Shown here one piece after another: positions 10,042-18,337 of a DNA stretch of 64,000 nt (the first letter of the stretch is position 1; every line of letters starts with the position of its first letter). Made by a program: the position numbers and the translations under genes. The stretch covers positions 1-64,000 of the forward strand of contig CAZVJF010000012.1 in the NCBI GenBank assembly GCA_964627445.1, written 5' to 3'. A model generated the notes under the pieces. The model did no database searches and had not been told where the DNA came from. It saw nothing but the letters and a program-made list of their open reading frames with translations. This DNA comes from Luteibaculum sp964627445. GTDB lineage: Bacteria; Bacteroidota; Bacteroidia; Flavobacteriales_D; Luteibaculaceae.

Positions 10042-10938
10042 TTGAGAACGCTACTTCTAACGAGCTTATACTTTTTCATTACGTATTCCGCCTTAGCTCA
10101 AGACCGCATTATTACGGTAAACCAAGACACTATAGTCTGTAGGATAAGTAACGTAAACGAAAACACGATTATCTACACCTTTATCGAAGATGGAGAAAGC
10201 AAGGCAGCGGTAATGCCTTTGAACCAAGTGGATAAGTACATCACGAATTATCAGAGTAACAGCACTTCCCAACACTATGTAAAGCATGTAGACGGTGCGA
10301 GTTACGGGCAAGAACGTGCGATGTACAAACCCCATGTTTCGCTGTCCTTTATGTCTGGCTTATCCATACTTACCTTCAAAAAACAAGGAGTTACGGATGG
10401 CTACATGCAGTACGAGCAGGATTTAAAATACTTCTCGCACCTCCGTTTGGGAGCCGATTTATGGATCGACAAACAGGTTGCGCTGGGCATTGACTTTGGC
10501 CGAGCAAGCACCAAAGGCAACTATAACATTGTTTACGTGGATGAAAATAGAGAACGCCATATTTTACCCATGTTCGAAACGTACACCTTTGAAGCATATA
10601 CAGGGACCGTGCGTTGGCGCTTCGCAGATGGTGCCGTAGCAAGTACTGATCTACTTTTGGGTTTTGGTGTTACCCGTATCAATATGGATTTCACGCTGGC
10701 TGGAGAACCAGGAACCTACTGGGGAAACACCCATAGTTTGATCATCGGCAGTGCCCTTAATTTCCACATTACCCCCGCCATAGACCTGCAATTTTATCCA
10801 CGTTTTATTACAGCGCGTCCCAAACAAATGGAGGATGAGTTTGTAGGTCAGACCGTAAGTTATGAATACGAAGACTACGAAGACCGCCCCAAATTCAATC
10901 GCATCGACCTGTCTTTTGGTATAACCTGGAAACTTTAG
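10042..10938 (+). CDS. Exported barrel-like protein with N-terminal QD-DTI domain (paralogue 1)
   Basis: The 298-residue product has a signal peptide (MRTLLLTSLYFFITYSALA, then Q). A ~55-residue domain follows, starting QDRIITVNQDTIVCRI, shared with six other proteins in this window. It resembles the small beta domain of Bacteroidota proteins that reads 'D.I....G..I...V.E(V/I)....I.Y'. From about residue 95 the sequence looks like an outer-membrane beta barrel that is homologous to the next gene (LTFK(K)QG, DLLLGFGVTRINMDFTLAGE, last strand ending ITWKL). The start is TTG: an in-frame stop lies at 10015-10017 and there is no in-frame ATG. Function is unknown. Confidence 0.75.
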   Translation: MRTLLLTSLYFFITYSALAQDRIITVNQDTIVCRISNVNENTIIYTFIEDGESKAAVMPLNQVDKYITNYQSNSTSQHYVKHVDGASYGQERAMYKPHVSLSFMSGLSILTFKKQGVTDGYMQYEQDLKYFSHLRLGADLWIDKQVALGIDFGRASTKGNYNIVYVDENRERHILPMFETYTFEAYTGTVRWRFADGAVASTDLLLGFGVTRINMDFTLAGEPGTYWGNTHSLIIGSALNFHITPAIDLQFYPRFITARPKQMEDEFVGQTVSYEYEDYEDRPKFNRIDLSFGITWKL

Positions 10939-11016
10939 CAAATACTACCGCGCTATTAATTAATATGCTCCTGTATTTGTAATGAAGCCATCTACAACAA
11001 CTTAACACGACTTCCC

Positions 11017-11048
11017 TTTGAATTATAAGTAACTGTTAAGTACATTTG
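11017..11048 (+). promoter_or_regulatory. Bacteroidota promoter (TTTG-N20-TACATTTG) for the 11065 gene
   Basis: TTTG at 11017-11020, 20-bp spacer, and TACATTTG at 11041-11048 match the -33/-7 consensus of Bacteroidota primary sigma factor promoters exactly. Transcription should start only about 12-15 nt before the TTG start codon. Confidence 0.7.
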
Positions 11049-11064
11049 CAAAAATCTGTGAAAT

Positions 11065-11973
11065 TTGAAAGCGATACTTCCATTATCCTTGTTGCTATTG
11101 TGCTTAGCAGGAAACGTACACGGGCAAGACCGAATTATTACTACGAAATCGGATACCATAGACTGCCGAATAACCCACATCGGTAGCCAAAGCATTACCT
11201 ACATCTACAAAACGGATAAAAATTCGGCAGCTGCGCAGATATCTCTTTCCGAGGTAGACTCGTACGAACTGGGTCCCGAAACACAACAAAAGTACAACCG
11301 CAGTAGCAGTCAGTACGCCTATAGCAAAGCTGGTAGGACGCCCCTGCGCAAAGCCTACGAGACCAATTATCAAATTTTTGCGGGTGGAGGTTATTCGCAT
11401 TTAACCTTTAAGCAGCTGGGGACCACGGCCGATGAAATCGCTTTTGAAGAAGACTTAGCCTCAGGTAACCATTTTACCCTAGGCCTAGATATCATGTTCG
11501 ATTACAACTTTGGCGTTTCGTTTACGTACACCCGTGCTGCTACCTCCGCCTCAATCCCTGTTCCTGTGCAAGATGAGCAGGGCAATTGGTACGAAGTAAA
11601 CAGTACAGACAACTACACTTTTAGCAGTTACATCGCTTCGCTGATTTATCGCTTCGAGGATTCGGAGACGGTCAACGGGGACCTGCGTATCGGGTTTGGT
11701 GGCACAGGCATTATGGATGATTTCATCCTCGGTGGCCAAGGTGGCGAGTACTACGGTGGCGCGTTTAGCTTATACGCAGGATTTAACCTTCAATATAAGT
11801 TGAGCCCCCATATTGGTTTGAAAGCCGCGGTGCAATTCACCAGCGTTATACCCACTGAAATGACCCTCGAGTTCGGAACCCTAAAGCAGGTGATCGACTT
11901 TGAAGATGCCGAAAATGGTCCAAATTTTAGTCGCGTAGATCTAACTGGCGGTCTGGTTTTTTACCTCAATTAA
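11065..11973 (+). CDS. Exported barrel-like protein with N-terminal QD-DTI domain (paralogue 2)
   Basis: The 302-residue product has a signal peptide ending before QDRIITTKSDTIDCRI, the same N-terminal domain as its upstream neighbour. The barrel-like rest is also homologous to it (YSHLTFKQLGTTADE, DLRIGFGGTGIMDDFILGG). The start is TTG at 11065. An in-frame TGA sits two codons upstream and the promoter leaves room for only a short leader, so no other start is possible. The last residues (LTGGLVFYLN) look like a closing barrel strand. It has its own promoter, so it need not be in an operon with the previous gene. Confidence 0.75.
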   Translation: MKAILPLSLLLLCLAGNVHGQDRIITTKSDTIDCRITHIGSQSITYIYKTDKNSAAAQISLSEVDSYELGPETQQKYNRSSSQYAYSKAGRTPLRKAYETNYQIFAGGGYSHLTFKQLGTTADEIAFEEDLASGNHFTLGLDIMFDYNFGVSFTYTRAATSASIPVPVQDEQGNWYEVNSTDNYTFSSYIASLIYRFEDSETVNGDLRIGFGGTGIMDDFILGGQGGEYYGGAFSLYAGFNLQYKLSPHIGLKAAVQFTSVIPTEMTLEFGTLKQVIDFEDAENGPNFSRVDLTGGLVFYLN

Positions 11974-12028
11974 ATCCAAAAGTCGCGCCAACCATTAATT
12001 CTGTATTCACTAGCTAATCCACGATGTT

Positions 12029-12745
12029 ATGAGACAGTTTTTCACCCTTTTGCTGTTCTCCCTTTTTATACTGACTGCCTACCACGGTTCTACTCAGGAT
12101 CTTCTCGTCACACAAAAGCAGGATAGCCTAAAATGCACCATCACCGATAGCAGTAAAAAAAAGGTGTATTACGAGATCCAGAAAGATGGAAGCACGCAAA
12201 CCTTTTCCATGAAGCGAAGCGCGGTAAAAGAAATGAAGTACAACTTCTATGCGTCTCCAGCTGCTGCTCCATCCAAACCAACAAGCATTGCAATAGGCAG
12301 CGATACCTTACGCAGTTCCAAAACGGATGTTGCAGATTCCAAAAAAAAGGACAGCCGCATGGACAGTAAGTTTCGCGTGTATGGCGGCTATCAAATTGGC
12401 GGTTTTACTTTGGCGGGATTTGATGTGAGTTATGGAAACAAGATTGCCATACATGCTGGTGGCGGAGTACAGGGGTACACCTTTGGGCTCCGGGTTTTTC
12501 CCATTCGAAATACCGATATCAACATCAACCTCAGCTACAAGGATGGCGGCCATGGCGATATTGAAACGCTAGGTGCCGAGGTAGGCGCTATGATCATTCC
12601 CTTTGATAAAAACACCGGAATCTATGTACAGATCGGATACGCAAATGTCCTAACGGTAAACGAAAGGCTATCCGAAGAACTATTTGACAATGAAGAAGCC
12701 CCTTTTGGTATCGTCTCCATCGGACTGGGCATACGCATCTATTAA
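12029..12745 (+). CDS. Exported protein with N-terminal QD-DTI domain and second barrel type (paralogue 3)
   Basis: The 238-residue product has a signal peptide (FTLLLFSLFILTAYHGSTQ) and then QDLLVTQKQDSLKCTI, a more diverged copy of the shared domain. A Ser/Lys/Ala-rich linker (about 75-105) joins it to a barrel of a different type from the two genes upstream: GGYQIGGFTLAGFDVSYG, GYTFGLRVFPI, LSYKDGGHGDI and a last strand VSIGLGIRIY. That barrel is clearly homologous to the ones at 12753 and 13622. A gap of 7 bp to the next gene suggests co-transcription. Confidence 0.75.
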   Translation: MRQFFTLLLFSLFILTAYHGSTQDLLVTQKQDSLKCTITDSSKKKVYYEIQKDGSTQTFSMKRSAVKEMKYNFYASPAAAPSKPTSIAIGSDTLRSSKTDVADSKKKDSRMDSKFRVYGGYQIGGFTLAGFDVSYGNKIAIHAGGGVQGYTFGLRVFPIRNTDININLSYKDGGHGDIETLGAEVGAMIIPFDKNTGIYVQIGYANVLTVNERLSEELFDNEEAPFGIVSIGLGIRIY

Positions 12746-12752
12746 TCCATCC

Positions 12753-13586
12753 ATGCACATGAAAAAAATACTCCTACTCATCTTGGCGATATCGGCCCTA
12801 GGCGTAGTAAGCGGACAAGACTATGTTATTACCCATGAACAGGACACCTTTCGGTGCAAAGTAGTAAGTGCTCCCGAGGGAAAGGTTCGCATTAACTTTC
12901 TAGCCAATGGCATCCGTACAGACTCGGTACTAGACGCCAACATGGTACAACAAGTGGTGTATGACGCCTACACCGTACCGAAAAAGACGGATGAGCCTAA
13001 AGTGGCCATGCGTACCACCACCCAGGGCGATACAATTTATGGCGATTCTTTTTACGAAACCGACTCCCTGCAATACTTTCGCCACGGTGGAATTACCAAG
13101 GCAGTTGCTAAGGAGCACATCCTACCCAAGGTAAGCTATGTCAATGAATCGGCCGTTGCCCCCTCCTATTTCAAAGAAAAACTCACGAAAAAGAAAAAAC
13201 TGGGCCCAACCCAACAAGGCTATTTGGGTTACCAAATAGGAGGACTAAACCTGGTGGGCATCGACCTGGTATACGGGTATCCCGTTGGTTTTCATATCGG
13301 AGCTGGTTTTGCGGGATACACCCTCGGCCTACGCATTTACCCCATTCCTACCAATTCTCTTAATGTAAATCTTAGTTACAAGGATGGTGGGTTTGGCTTG
13401 ATACGCGTTCTCGGTGCCGAGCTGGGTGGAAACCTTGTACCCTTTGGTTCTAAAGGCGGACTCCATATCCAAGCGGGTCTAGGCGCTATTGCGGGTATTG
13501 ATCGCGAATTCTCAGAACAGCTTTTTGGTAGAGGCGAAAGTCCCAAAGCCATGCTGCTACTAGGCGTTGGCTTTAAAATCTTCTAA
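12753..13586 (+). CDS. Exported protein with QD-DTI domain and second barrel type (paralogue 4)
   Basis: The open frame runs further upstream into the previous gene, but the signal peptide (MHMKKILLLILAISALGVVSG, then Q) fixes the start at the ATG of 12753 or the in-frame ATG at 12759. The shared domain QDYVITHEQDTFRCKV is followed by a segment around GDTIYGDSFYETDSLQYF that looks like a second, diverged copy of the same domain (DTI.........L.Y). The C-terminal barrel (LGYQIGGLNLVGIDLVYG, LSYKDGGFGLI) is homologous to that of the previous gene. Function unknown. Confidence 0.75.
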   Translation: MHMKKILLLILAISALGVVSGQDYVITHEQDTFRCKVVSAPEGKVRINFLANGIRTDSVLDANMVQQVVYDAYTVPKKTDEPKVAMRTTTQGDTIYGDSFYETDSLQYFRHGGITKAVAKEHILPKVSYVNESAVAPSYFKEKLTKKKKLGPTQQGYLGYQIGGLNLVGIDLVYGYPVGFHIGAGFAGYTLGLRIYPIPTNSLNVNLSYKDGGFGLIRVLGAELGGNLVPFGSKGGLHIQAGLGAIAGIDREFSEQLFGRGESPKAMLLLGVGFKIF

Positions 13587-13621
13587 TAACACCTTACTAC
13601 CTACTATAGAACCTATCATAC

Positions 13622-14227
13622 ATGAAGCCTTTACTTAGAATCACTCTAGCTTTCGTTATTCTTTCGCTAATCTCGAAAACCGATGTGCTGGCGCAATATT
13701 ACAATTATGGACACCACCACTTCACCATTTTAACCGAAGAGCAAAAGAATTGGATAAAGCAGCGCAGAGAGAGTGCCGTTGGGTACCAAGAAGGTGGGCA
13801 CACCTTTGTGGGTTACAGCAGCACCATGCGATTCACCAACCACTTTGGTGTACAGACAGGGCTTGGTTTTTTTGGATTTAGCTTTGGTATGAAATACTAC
13901 TTCAACCGGCATTGGGAGAGTGGTTTTTTGCATCTGGTGTACAACTTTGGTCTATACCACCCTTTGGTGGAAAAACCAACCACAGGACTCGACTCCCCAG
14001 GTTTGGACTTTTTCTTTTTTGATGTGCAATCGTTGGGACTAAACTACGGTTTTCGCCTGGCTAACCTGAGCAATCGCTGTGGTATCAACGTGCAACTGGG
14101 TATTGCCCATACCCTTCCTCCCGACCCTATGCTGCTAGACCCCGAAGACATTCCCAACCCCAACGGACAGCTTACCGCCAACTTTGGTTTGGCCATTGTT
14201 TTTGTGAATCGGAGGTTTCGGTATTAA
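13622..14227 (+). CDS. Exported barrel protein lacking the QD-DTI domain
   Basis: The 201-residue product has a signal peptide ending ...SKTDVLA before QYYNYGHH. The body is homologous to the barrels of the two preceding genes (VGYQEGGHTFVGYSS, GFSFGMKYYF, then LNYGFRLANL and a last strand FGLAIVFVNRRFRY) but the N-terminal QD-DTI domain is missing. It therefore looks like a paralogue that has lost, or never had, that domain. It is the last gene of the tandem set and is followed by a repeat-rich non-coding stretch. Confidence 0.7.
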   Translation: MKPLLRITLAFVILSLISKTDVLAQYYNYGHHHFTILTEEQKNWIKQRRESAVGYQEGGHTFVGYSSTMRFTNHFGVQTGLGFFGFSFGMKYYFNRHWESGFLHLVYNFGLYHPLVEKPTTGLDSPGLDFFFFDVQSLGLNYGFRLANLSNRCGINVQLGIAHTLPPDPMLLDPEDIPNPNGQLTANFGLAIVFVNRRFRY

Positions 14228-14932
14228 GCATTTGAGCAGCAATGCTTGCTTTCAGTTCGTCCCGATGGCTATCGGGCGCCGCTAACGAAGGAAGCGATGT
14301 ATCGAGAACACGTTAAAGTATTAACTACATAGCAGCTGTACGAATGTAATTGACGACATTTCGACTCTACTGACGCTGCGGTCCATATCTAAAGACGCTC
14401 GATGAACTGCTTTGCTCGGTACGGTCAACGCTGAATACCGCCTTTACATCACTTCTTCAAACACCGCACAACGCCTTCATAAGGGTGAAACGCTTTGCGG
14501 CTTTGCGTGATAAAAACCATTTCACCCCAAGATAATATTGCTTTGCAAGCATTGGATGAAGCTGTGCACTACTCCAAGCTAGCAGCTATCGGCTACGAGC
14601 TACCAACTACCAGCTCTACAAATTCCTCCTCCTGTATCCCTAATTCGACAGGCGCTGCACAACGCCTCCATAAGGGAGAAACGCTTTGCGCCTTGGCTTA
14701 ACCTATCTTTAGCACAAGAAGTCAAAGCTCACTGTCAGTTCGAGTGCCTCGGCTGAGCCGAGGTGTATCGAGAACCCAAGCAAAGCTATATTTACACGTT
14801 CTTTTCAAATGCTCCGTGCTGCTTCTCGATACACTTTTGTTTCGTCCCTCAACAAAACCACTCGAAGTGACAATATCAGAAAACCTGAGCTAGCTCTCAG
14901 CTACGAGCTACGAACTACGAGCTATCTGCTCC
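14228..14932. repeat. Non-coding stretch with direct and inverted repeats
   Basis: No convincing gene lies here. A ~41-bp imperfect direct repeat occurs at 14466-14507 and 14657-14697 (CACAACGCCT.CATAAGGG.GAAACGC). Perfect short hairpins are at 14261-14276 (CCCGAT-GGCT-ATCGGG) and 14747-14763 (CCTCGG-CTGAG-CCGAGG). The motif TCAGTTCG...TGTATCGAGAAC occurs at 14252-14309 and 14735-14775, and again in reverse complement at 14821-14873. Runs of 'CTACGAGCTA' are near 14595 and 14900. These resemble the intergenic repeat families common in Bacteroidota; the convergent genes on both sides may use the hairpins as terminators. Confidence 0.6.
14732..14874. repeat. Long imperfect inverted repeat (REP/MITE-like)
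   Basis: The left arm (about 14732-14776) reads GTCAGTTCGAGTG ... GTGTATCGAGAAC. The right arm (about 14821-14874), read as its reverse complement, gives TTGTCACTTCGAGTGG ... GTGTATCGAGAAG. The transcript could fold into one long stem, with the CCTCGG/CCGAGG hairpin nested in the left arm. No transposase gene is nearby, so it could be a non-autonomous element or a decayed one. Confidence 0.5.
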
Positions 14933-17900
14933 TCACAACTGCGCGCCTATCTTTAAAATATCGCTGTACACGCCTCGGGCGGTAACATCAGCACCGGCAC
15001 CGGCTCCCTGCACTACAATGGGTTGCGCACCATAGCCACGCGTAAAAATCTCAAAAATGGCATCGGCATCTTTTATCGCACCAATGGGTTCGCTTGCATC
15101 AAAGGTTTGCAGCGATACGTTTAAAGTTCTGGCCTCGGCATCCAAATCGCCTAGGTAGCGCAGCGCTTTTCCTTTGGGCAAAGCCGCTTTGCGCGCAGCA
15201 AAATCGGCATCCAACACCGCAGCGCCTTCCCAAAAGGCTTCTATGCTATCTACGTGGCGCAGGGCTTCGGGAACCAGATTTTCGATGGCCACGTCCTCAT
15301 ATTCCAATTCCAGCCCTATTTCCCGTGCCAGGATGAGCAGCTTGCGCGCCACGTCCATCCCACATAAATCTTCCCGTGGGTCGGGTTCGGTGTAGCCCAT
15401 AGCATCGGCTTGCTGCAGGATTTCGGAAAAAGAAAGCTCCGACTCCGAGTAGGTATTAAACAAGTACGACAAGGATCCGCTAAACACCCCGCGAATGCGC
15501 GTAATCTTATCGGAAGACTGATACAAATGCTTGATGGTGTCGATAATGGGTAAGCCCGCCCCTACGTTGGTTTCGTAGTAAAACAGGCGCCCTTTTTGCT
15601 TCAGCTTTTTCCGCAGCAGCGCGTAGAAGGCTTGCGGACCCGAATTGGCCTTTTTGTTGGAAGCCACCACATCAAAACCGTAGTCTATAAAGGTGGGATA
15701 GGCATCCGTAATTTCCTGCGAACTGGTATTATCGGCTATGACCACGTTTTCTAAACCACTGTTTTCCAGGGTTTGTAAAATGGTAGCAAGTTCGTTGGCG
15801 TGCTCGGAAGCCTGCAAGCGTTGGCGCCACTGATCATCCAATCCATTCTCATCGAACACAAAACGCTGGGAATCGCTTACACCCACCACTTTAATGCAGA
15901 GATTGCGCTCGGCAATAATTTGGTTGCTGGTGCTTACAATTTGATCGAGCAAGGTACCTCCCACCGTACCTTTTCCCAGTGCAAACAAGTGCACCGTTTT
16001 TATGGCGCCAAATACTTGGTTGTGCACCACTTGCACCGCTTTTTTCAGCTTGCTTTTATCAATAACCAAAGAGATATGCTCGCCACTGATGCTGTTGGAA
16101 ATAAGGTGCATCCAAATCCGGTTTCTGCGCAAGCCGTGGATGGCTTTTTCCAGGGCGTAGTTGTGCCGCCCCACAATAGCCAACACCGCAATATCTTTTT
16201 TAAGGTTGATGCTGGAAATGTACTGCAATCGTAGCTCCTCCTTAAACTCTTGGTGGAGCAACATCTCTGCCCGCTGTGCATCTTTGCTGTTGATGACAAA
16301 ACCAATGCCGCGTTCCGAGGAGGCTTGCGATATCAGTCGCACCGAAATTTTTTCGCTGCGCAGCGCTTCAAAAATGCGCCCATCTATGCCCACGTTGTGC
16401 AACAGCCCACGGCCTTCGATGCTGACCAAGGCCACATCCTCTATAACACTGATGGCTTTAATGCCGCGCTTGCTTCCCTCCTTGCTCACTAAAGTGCCCG
16501 GTTCGTGGGGATGCAGGCTGCTTTTTAAGCGTAGTGGAATACCGCTTTGCAACAGCGGCAATATGGTTTTGGGATGCAGCAAATGCGTGCCGAAATTGGC
16601 CAGCTCATTGGCCTGGCGAAAAGATATTTCTTGGATAGGCACCGCATTGGGCACCAACACTGGGTTGGCACTAAACAGCCCGGGCACGTTAGACCAGTTT
16701 TGCACCTCTTTAGCCCCGATAAAAGAGGCCAGCAAGGTTGCGGTATAGTTGCTGCCATTTTTACCCAGGGTTACCGTTTTACCCTTTTCGCTGGTAGCTA
16801 TAAAACCGGGAACTACGGGGATTACCTCCGCCTTAAGCCCTGCAAAAGCTTTTTGCGTAGCAGACTTGCTTTGGGCCAGGTTCACTTCAAAATCATCCAG
16901 CAGACTTTGGGTAAATATGAGCTTGCGGGCATCTAAAAACTGGGCTTTGTGGCCCTGCTGTTGCAAACTGGCGGCTACCGCCTTGGCGGCCAGCAGCTCA
17001 CCAAAACTAACGATGGCATCGTAAACAAAAGGGTCATCGCTTTGTAGCAACTGCAAGGCTGCTAAGCGTTTTTCCAGTTCCTCGCGTTCCTTTGTCAAGT
17101 CTACCTCGGTACCTTGTTCGGCAAAAAAGGCTTCGAGGTTTTCGGTAAAATCATCGCCAACCAAAGCCTTATGGTAAGCTTGTTCTAGGTATTGGGTGGA
17201 TGCGCCCCGAGCAGAAACGACCACCGCTACGGGGTTTTGCTCATGTTCTTCCTGAATAATGGCCAAAACCTGATCCAGGCCTTTATTGCCAGCCAACGAC
17301 TTGCCCCCAAACTTAAGGATGCTGCGCTGCACCCCCGAGGGTTGCGCACCTTCCATAAACTGTTGTAGGGCTTGGGTAATTTTTTCGTGCTCTACCAAAA
17401 AACCATCGTGGCCGTAGGTAGAATCTATTTCGGCATACACGGCTTGCGGAATGTGCTCGGCCAAATACTGCTGTAAGCGCGTGGGCACCAGCGTGTCTGA
17501 TTTGATGCCAATGACCAGCGTTTTGGCCCGAATGCGCTCCAAAGCACGCACCTCGCCACCGCGTCCGCGGCCGATGTTGTGGCTATCCAAGCACTTGCTG
17601 AGGTAGTGATAGCACAAAGCATCAAAGCGCTTTACAAACTTATCGCCCTGGTATTGCAGGTAGCTGGCCGCGCGCGGATTGTCGAGCGCCTCCGAGCTGT
17701 CTTGCTGGGTAGCATCGTAGGTCTCGGCATTGCGGTAGTGCAGCAGGGCCATGGCGCGTGCCGATTTCATTCCAGCCGAACCCCCACCCGGTGTACCAAA
17801 GGTAGGATCGGCCTGTAGGGCCATGCGTTGCGACTCGTGAATGGCAATGCCCCAAGGCGACTCGCGAGCCGAGGAACACAAGAGCGCCAAATGCGCAATG

Positions 17901-18337
17901 TGACCCGGAAAGGCGTAGGCAAACTCCAATGCCTGATTCCCGCCAAAAGAAGCCCCAATAGCGAGGTGAATTTGGGTAATGCCCAAAACCTCGGCCAGGG
18001 CAATTTGGGTTTGTGCTACATCGCGCACGGTAAACTGCGGAAAGCTCAAATTCTCAGGCTTGGTGCTGCCATAAGGCGATCCAAGGGCGTTTACGCATAG
18101 GATGTCGTAGTCGCTAGGATTGAGAAATTGCTCGTATCCCACCAAACCCGACCACCAATCTTGCACCTGGGCGTTGGCACTTACGGGATGAAAAACCCAC
18201 ACAATGGGTTTGTTGCCGTGCCATTTGCCCAGTTTGCTATAAGCCAGAGTAAGTTCGGGAATAACTGCACCCGACTCCAGGGTAAAAGGCGCAGCAAAGG
18301 TATGGTAGTGTAGCTGTTTATCTACTTCGATTTCCAT
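14933..18337 (-). CDS. Trifunctional fusion: homoserine O-acetyltransferase + aspartokinase + homoserine dehydrogenase
   Basis: The 1,134-residue protein joins three enzymes of the aspartate-to-methionine/threonine pathway. Residues 1-335 are a MetX-like alpha/beta hydrolase: nucleophile Ser130 in GASFGG, Asp281 in KSDTLVP, His310 in YGHDG. Residues 340-780 are an aspartokinase with ACT regulatory region. Residues ~783-1134 are homoserine dehydrogenase (Rossmann ALGKGTVGG, then NVGAGLPIID, GSLSYLF, GYTEPDPREDL). The aspartokinase motifs are atypical: KFGGKS at 342-347 instead of KFGGTS, GKNGSN at 525-530 instead of GRGGSD, and WSNVPG instead of WTDVDG. Whether that domain is catalytically active is uncertain. 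Its 5' end overlaps the end of metZ by 16 bp, and both are downstream of the SAM-I riboswitch. Confidence 0.92.
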   Translation of the reverse strand: MEIEVDKQLHYHTFAAPFTLESGAVIPELTLAYSKLGKWHGNKPIVWVFHPVSANAQVQDWWSGLVGYEQFLNPSDYDILCVNALGSPYGSTKPENLSFPQFTVRDVAQTQIALAEVLGITQIHLAIGASFGGNQALEFAYAFPGHIAHLALLCSSARESPWGIAIHESQRMALQADPTFGTPGGGSAGMKSARAMALLHYRNAETYDATQQDSSEALDNPRAASYLQYQGDKFVKRFDALCYHYLSKCLDSHNIGRGRGGEVRALERIRAKTLVIGIKSDTLVPTRLQQYLAEHIPQAVYAEIDSTYGHDGFLVEHEKITQALQQFMEGAQPSGVQRSILKFGGKSLAGNKGLDQVLAIIQEEHEQNPVAVVVSARGASTQYLEQAYHKALVGDDFTENLEAFFAEQGTEVDLTKEREELEKRLAALQLLQSDDPFVYDAIVSFGELLAAKAVAASLQQQGHKAQFLDARKLIFTQSLLDDFEVNLAQSKSATQKAFAGLKAEVIPVVPGFIATSEKGKTVTLGKNGSNYTATLLASFIGAKEVQNWSNVPGLFSANPVLVPNAVPIQEISFRQANELANFGTHLLHPKTILPLLQSGIPLRLKSSLHPHEPGTLVSKEGSKRGIKAISVIEDVALVSIEGRGLLHNVGIDGRIFEALRSEKISVRLISQASSERGIGFVINSKDAQRAEMLLHQEFKEELRLQYISSINLKKDIAVLAIVGRHNYALEKAIHGLRRNRIWMHLISNSISGEHISLVIDKSKLKKAVQVVHNQVFGAIKTVHLFALGKGTVGGTLLDQIVSTSNQIIAERNLCIKVVGVSDSQRFVFDENGLDDQWRQRLQASEHANELATILQTLENSGLENVVIADNTSSQEITDAYPTFIDYGFDVVASNKKANSGPQAFYALLRKKLKQKGRLFYYETNVGAGLPIIDTIKHLYQSSDKITRIRGVFSGSLSYLFNTYSESELSFSEILQQADAMGYTEPDPREDLCGMDVARKLLILAREIGLELEYEDVAIENLVPEALRHVDSIEAFWEGAAVLDADFAARKAALPKGKALRYLGDLDAEARTLNVSLQTFDASEPIGAIKDADAIFEIFTRGYGAQPIVVQGAGAGADVTARGVYSDILKIGAQL

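Noticed and set aside
14495..14701. 68-codon ORF in the repeat-rich intergenic stretch
   Set aside because: It covers one copy of the direct repeat and 'CTACGAGCTA' runs; low-complexity content, not a gene.
14432..14932. CRISPR array
   Set aside because: The repeats are too few, too irregular and of different kinds; no cas gene in the window.
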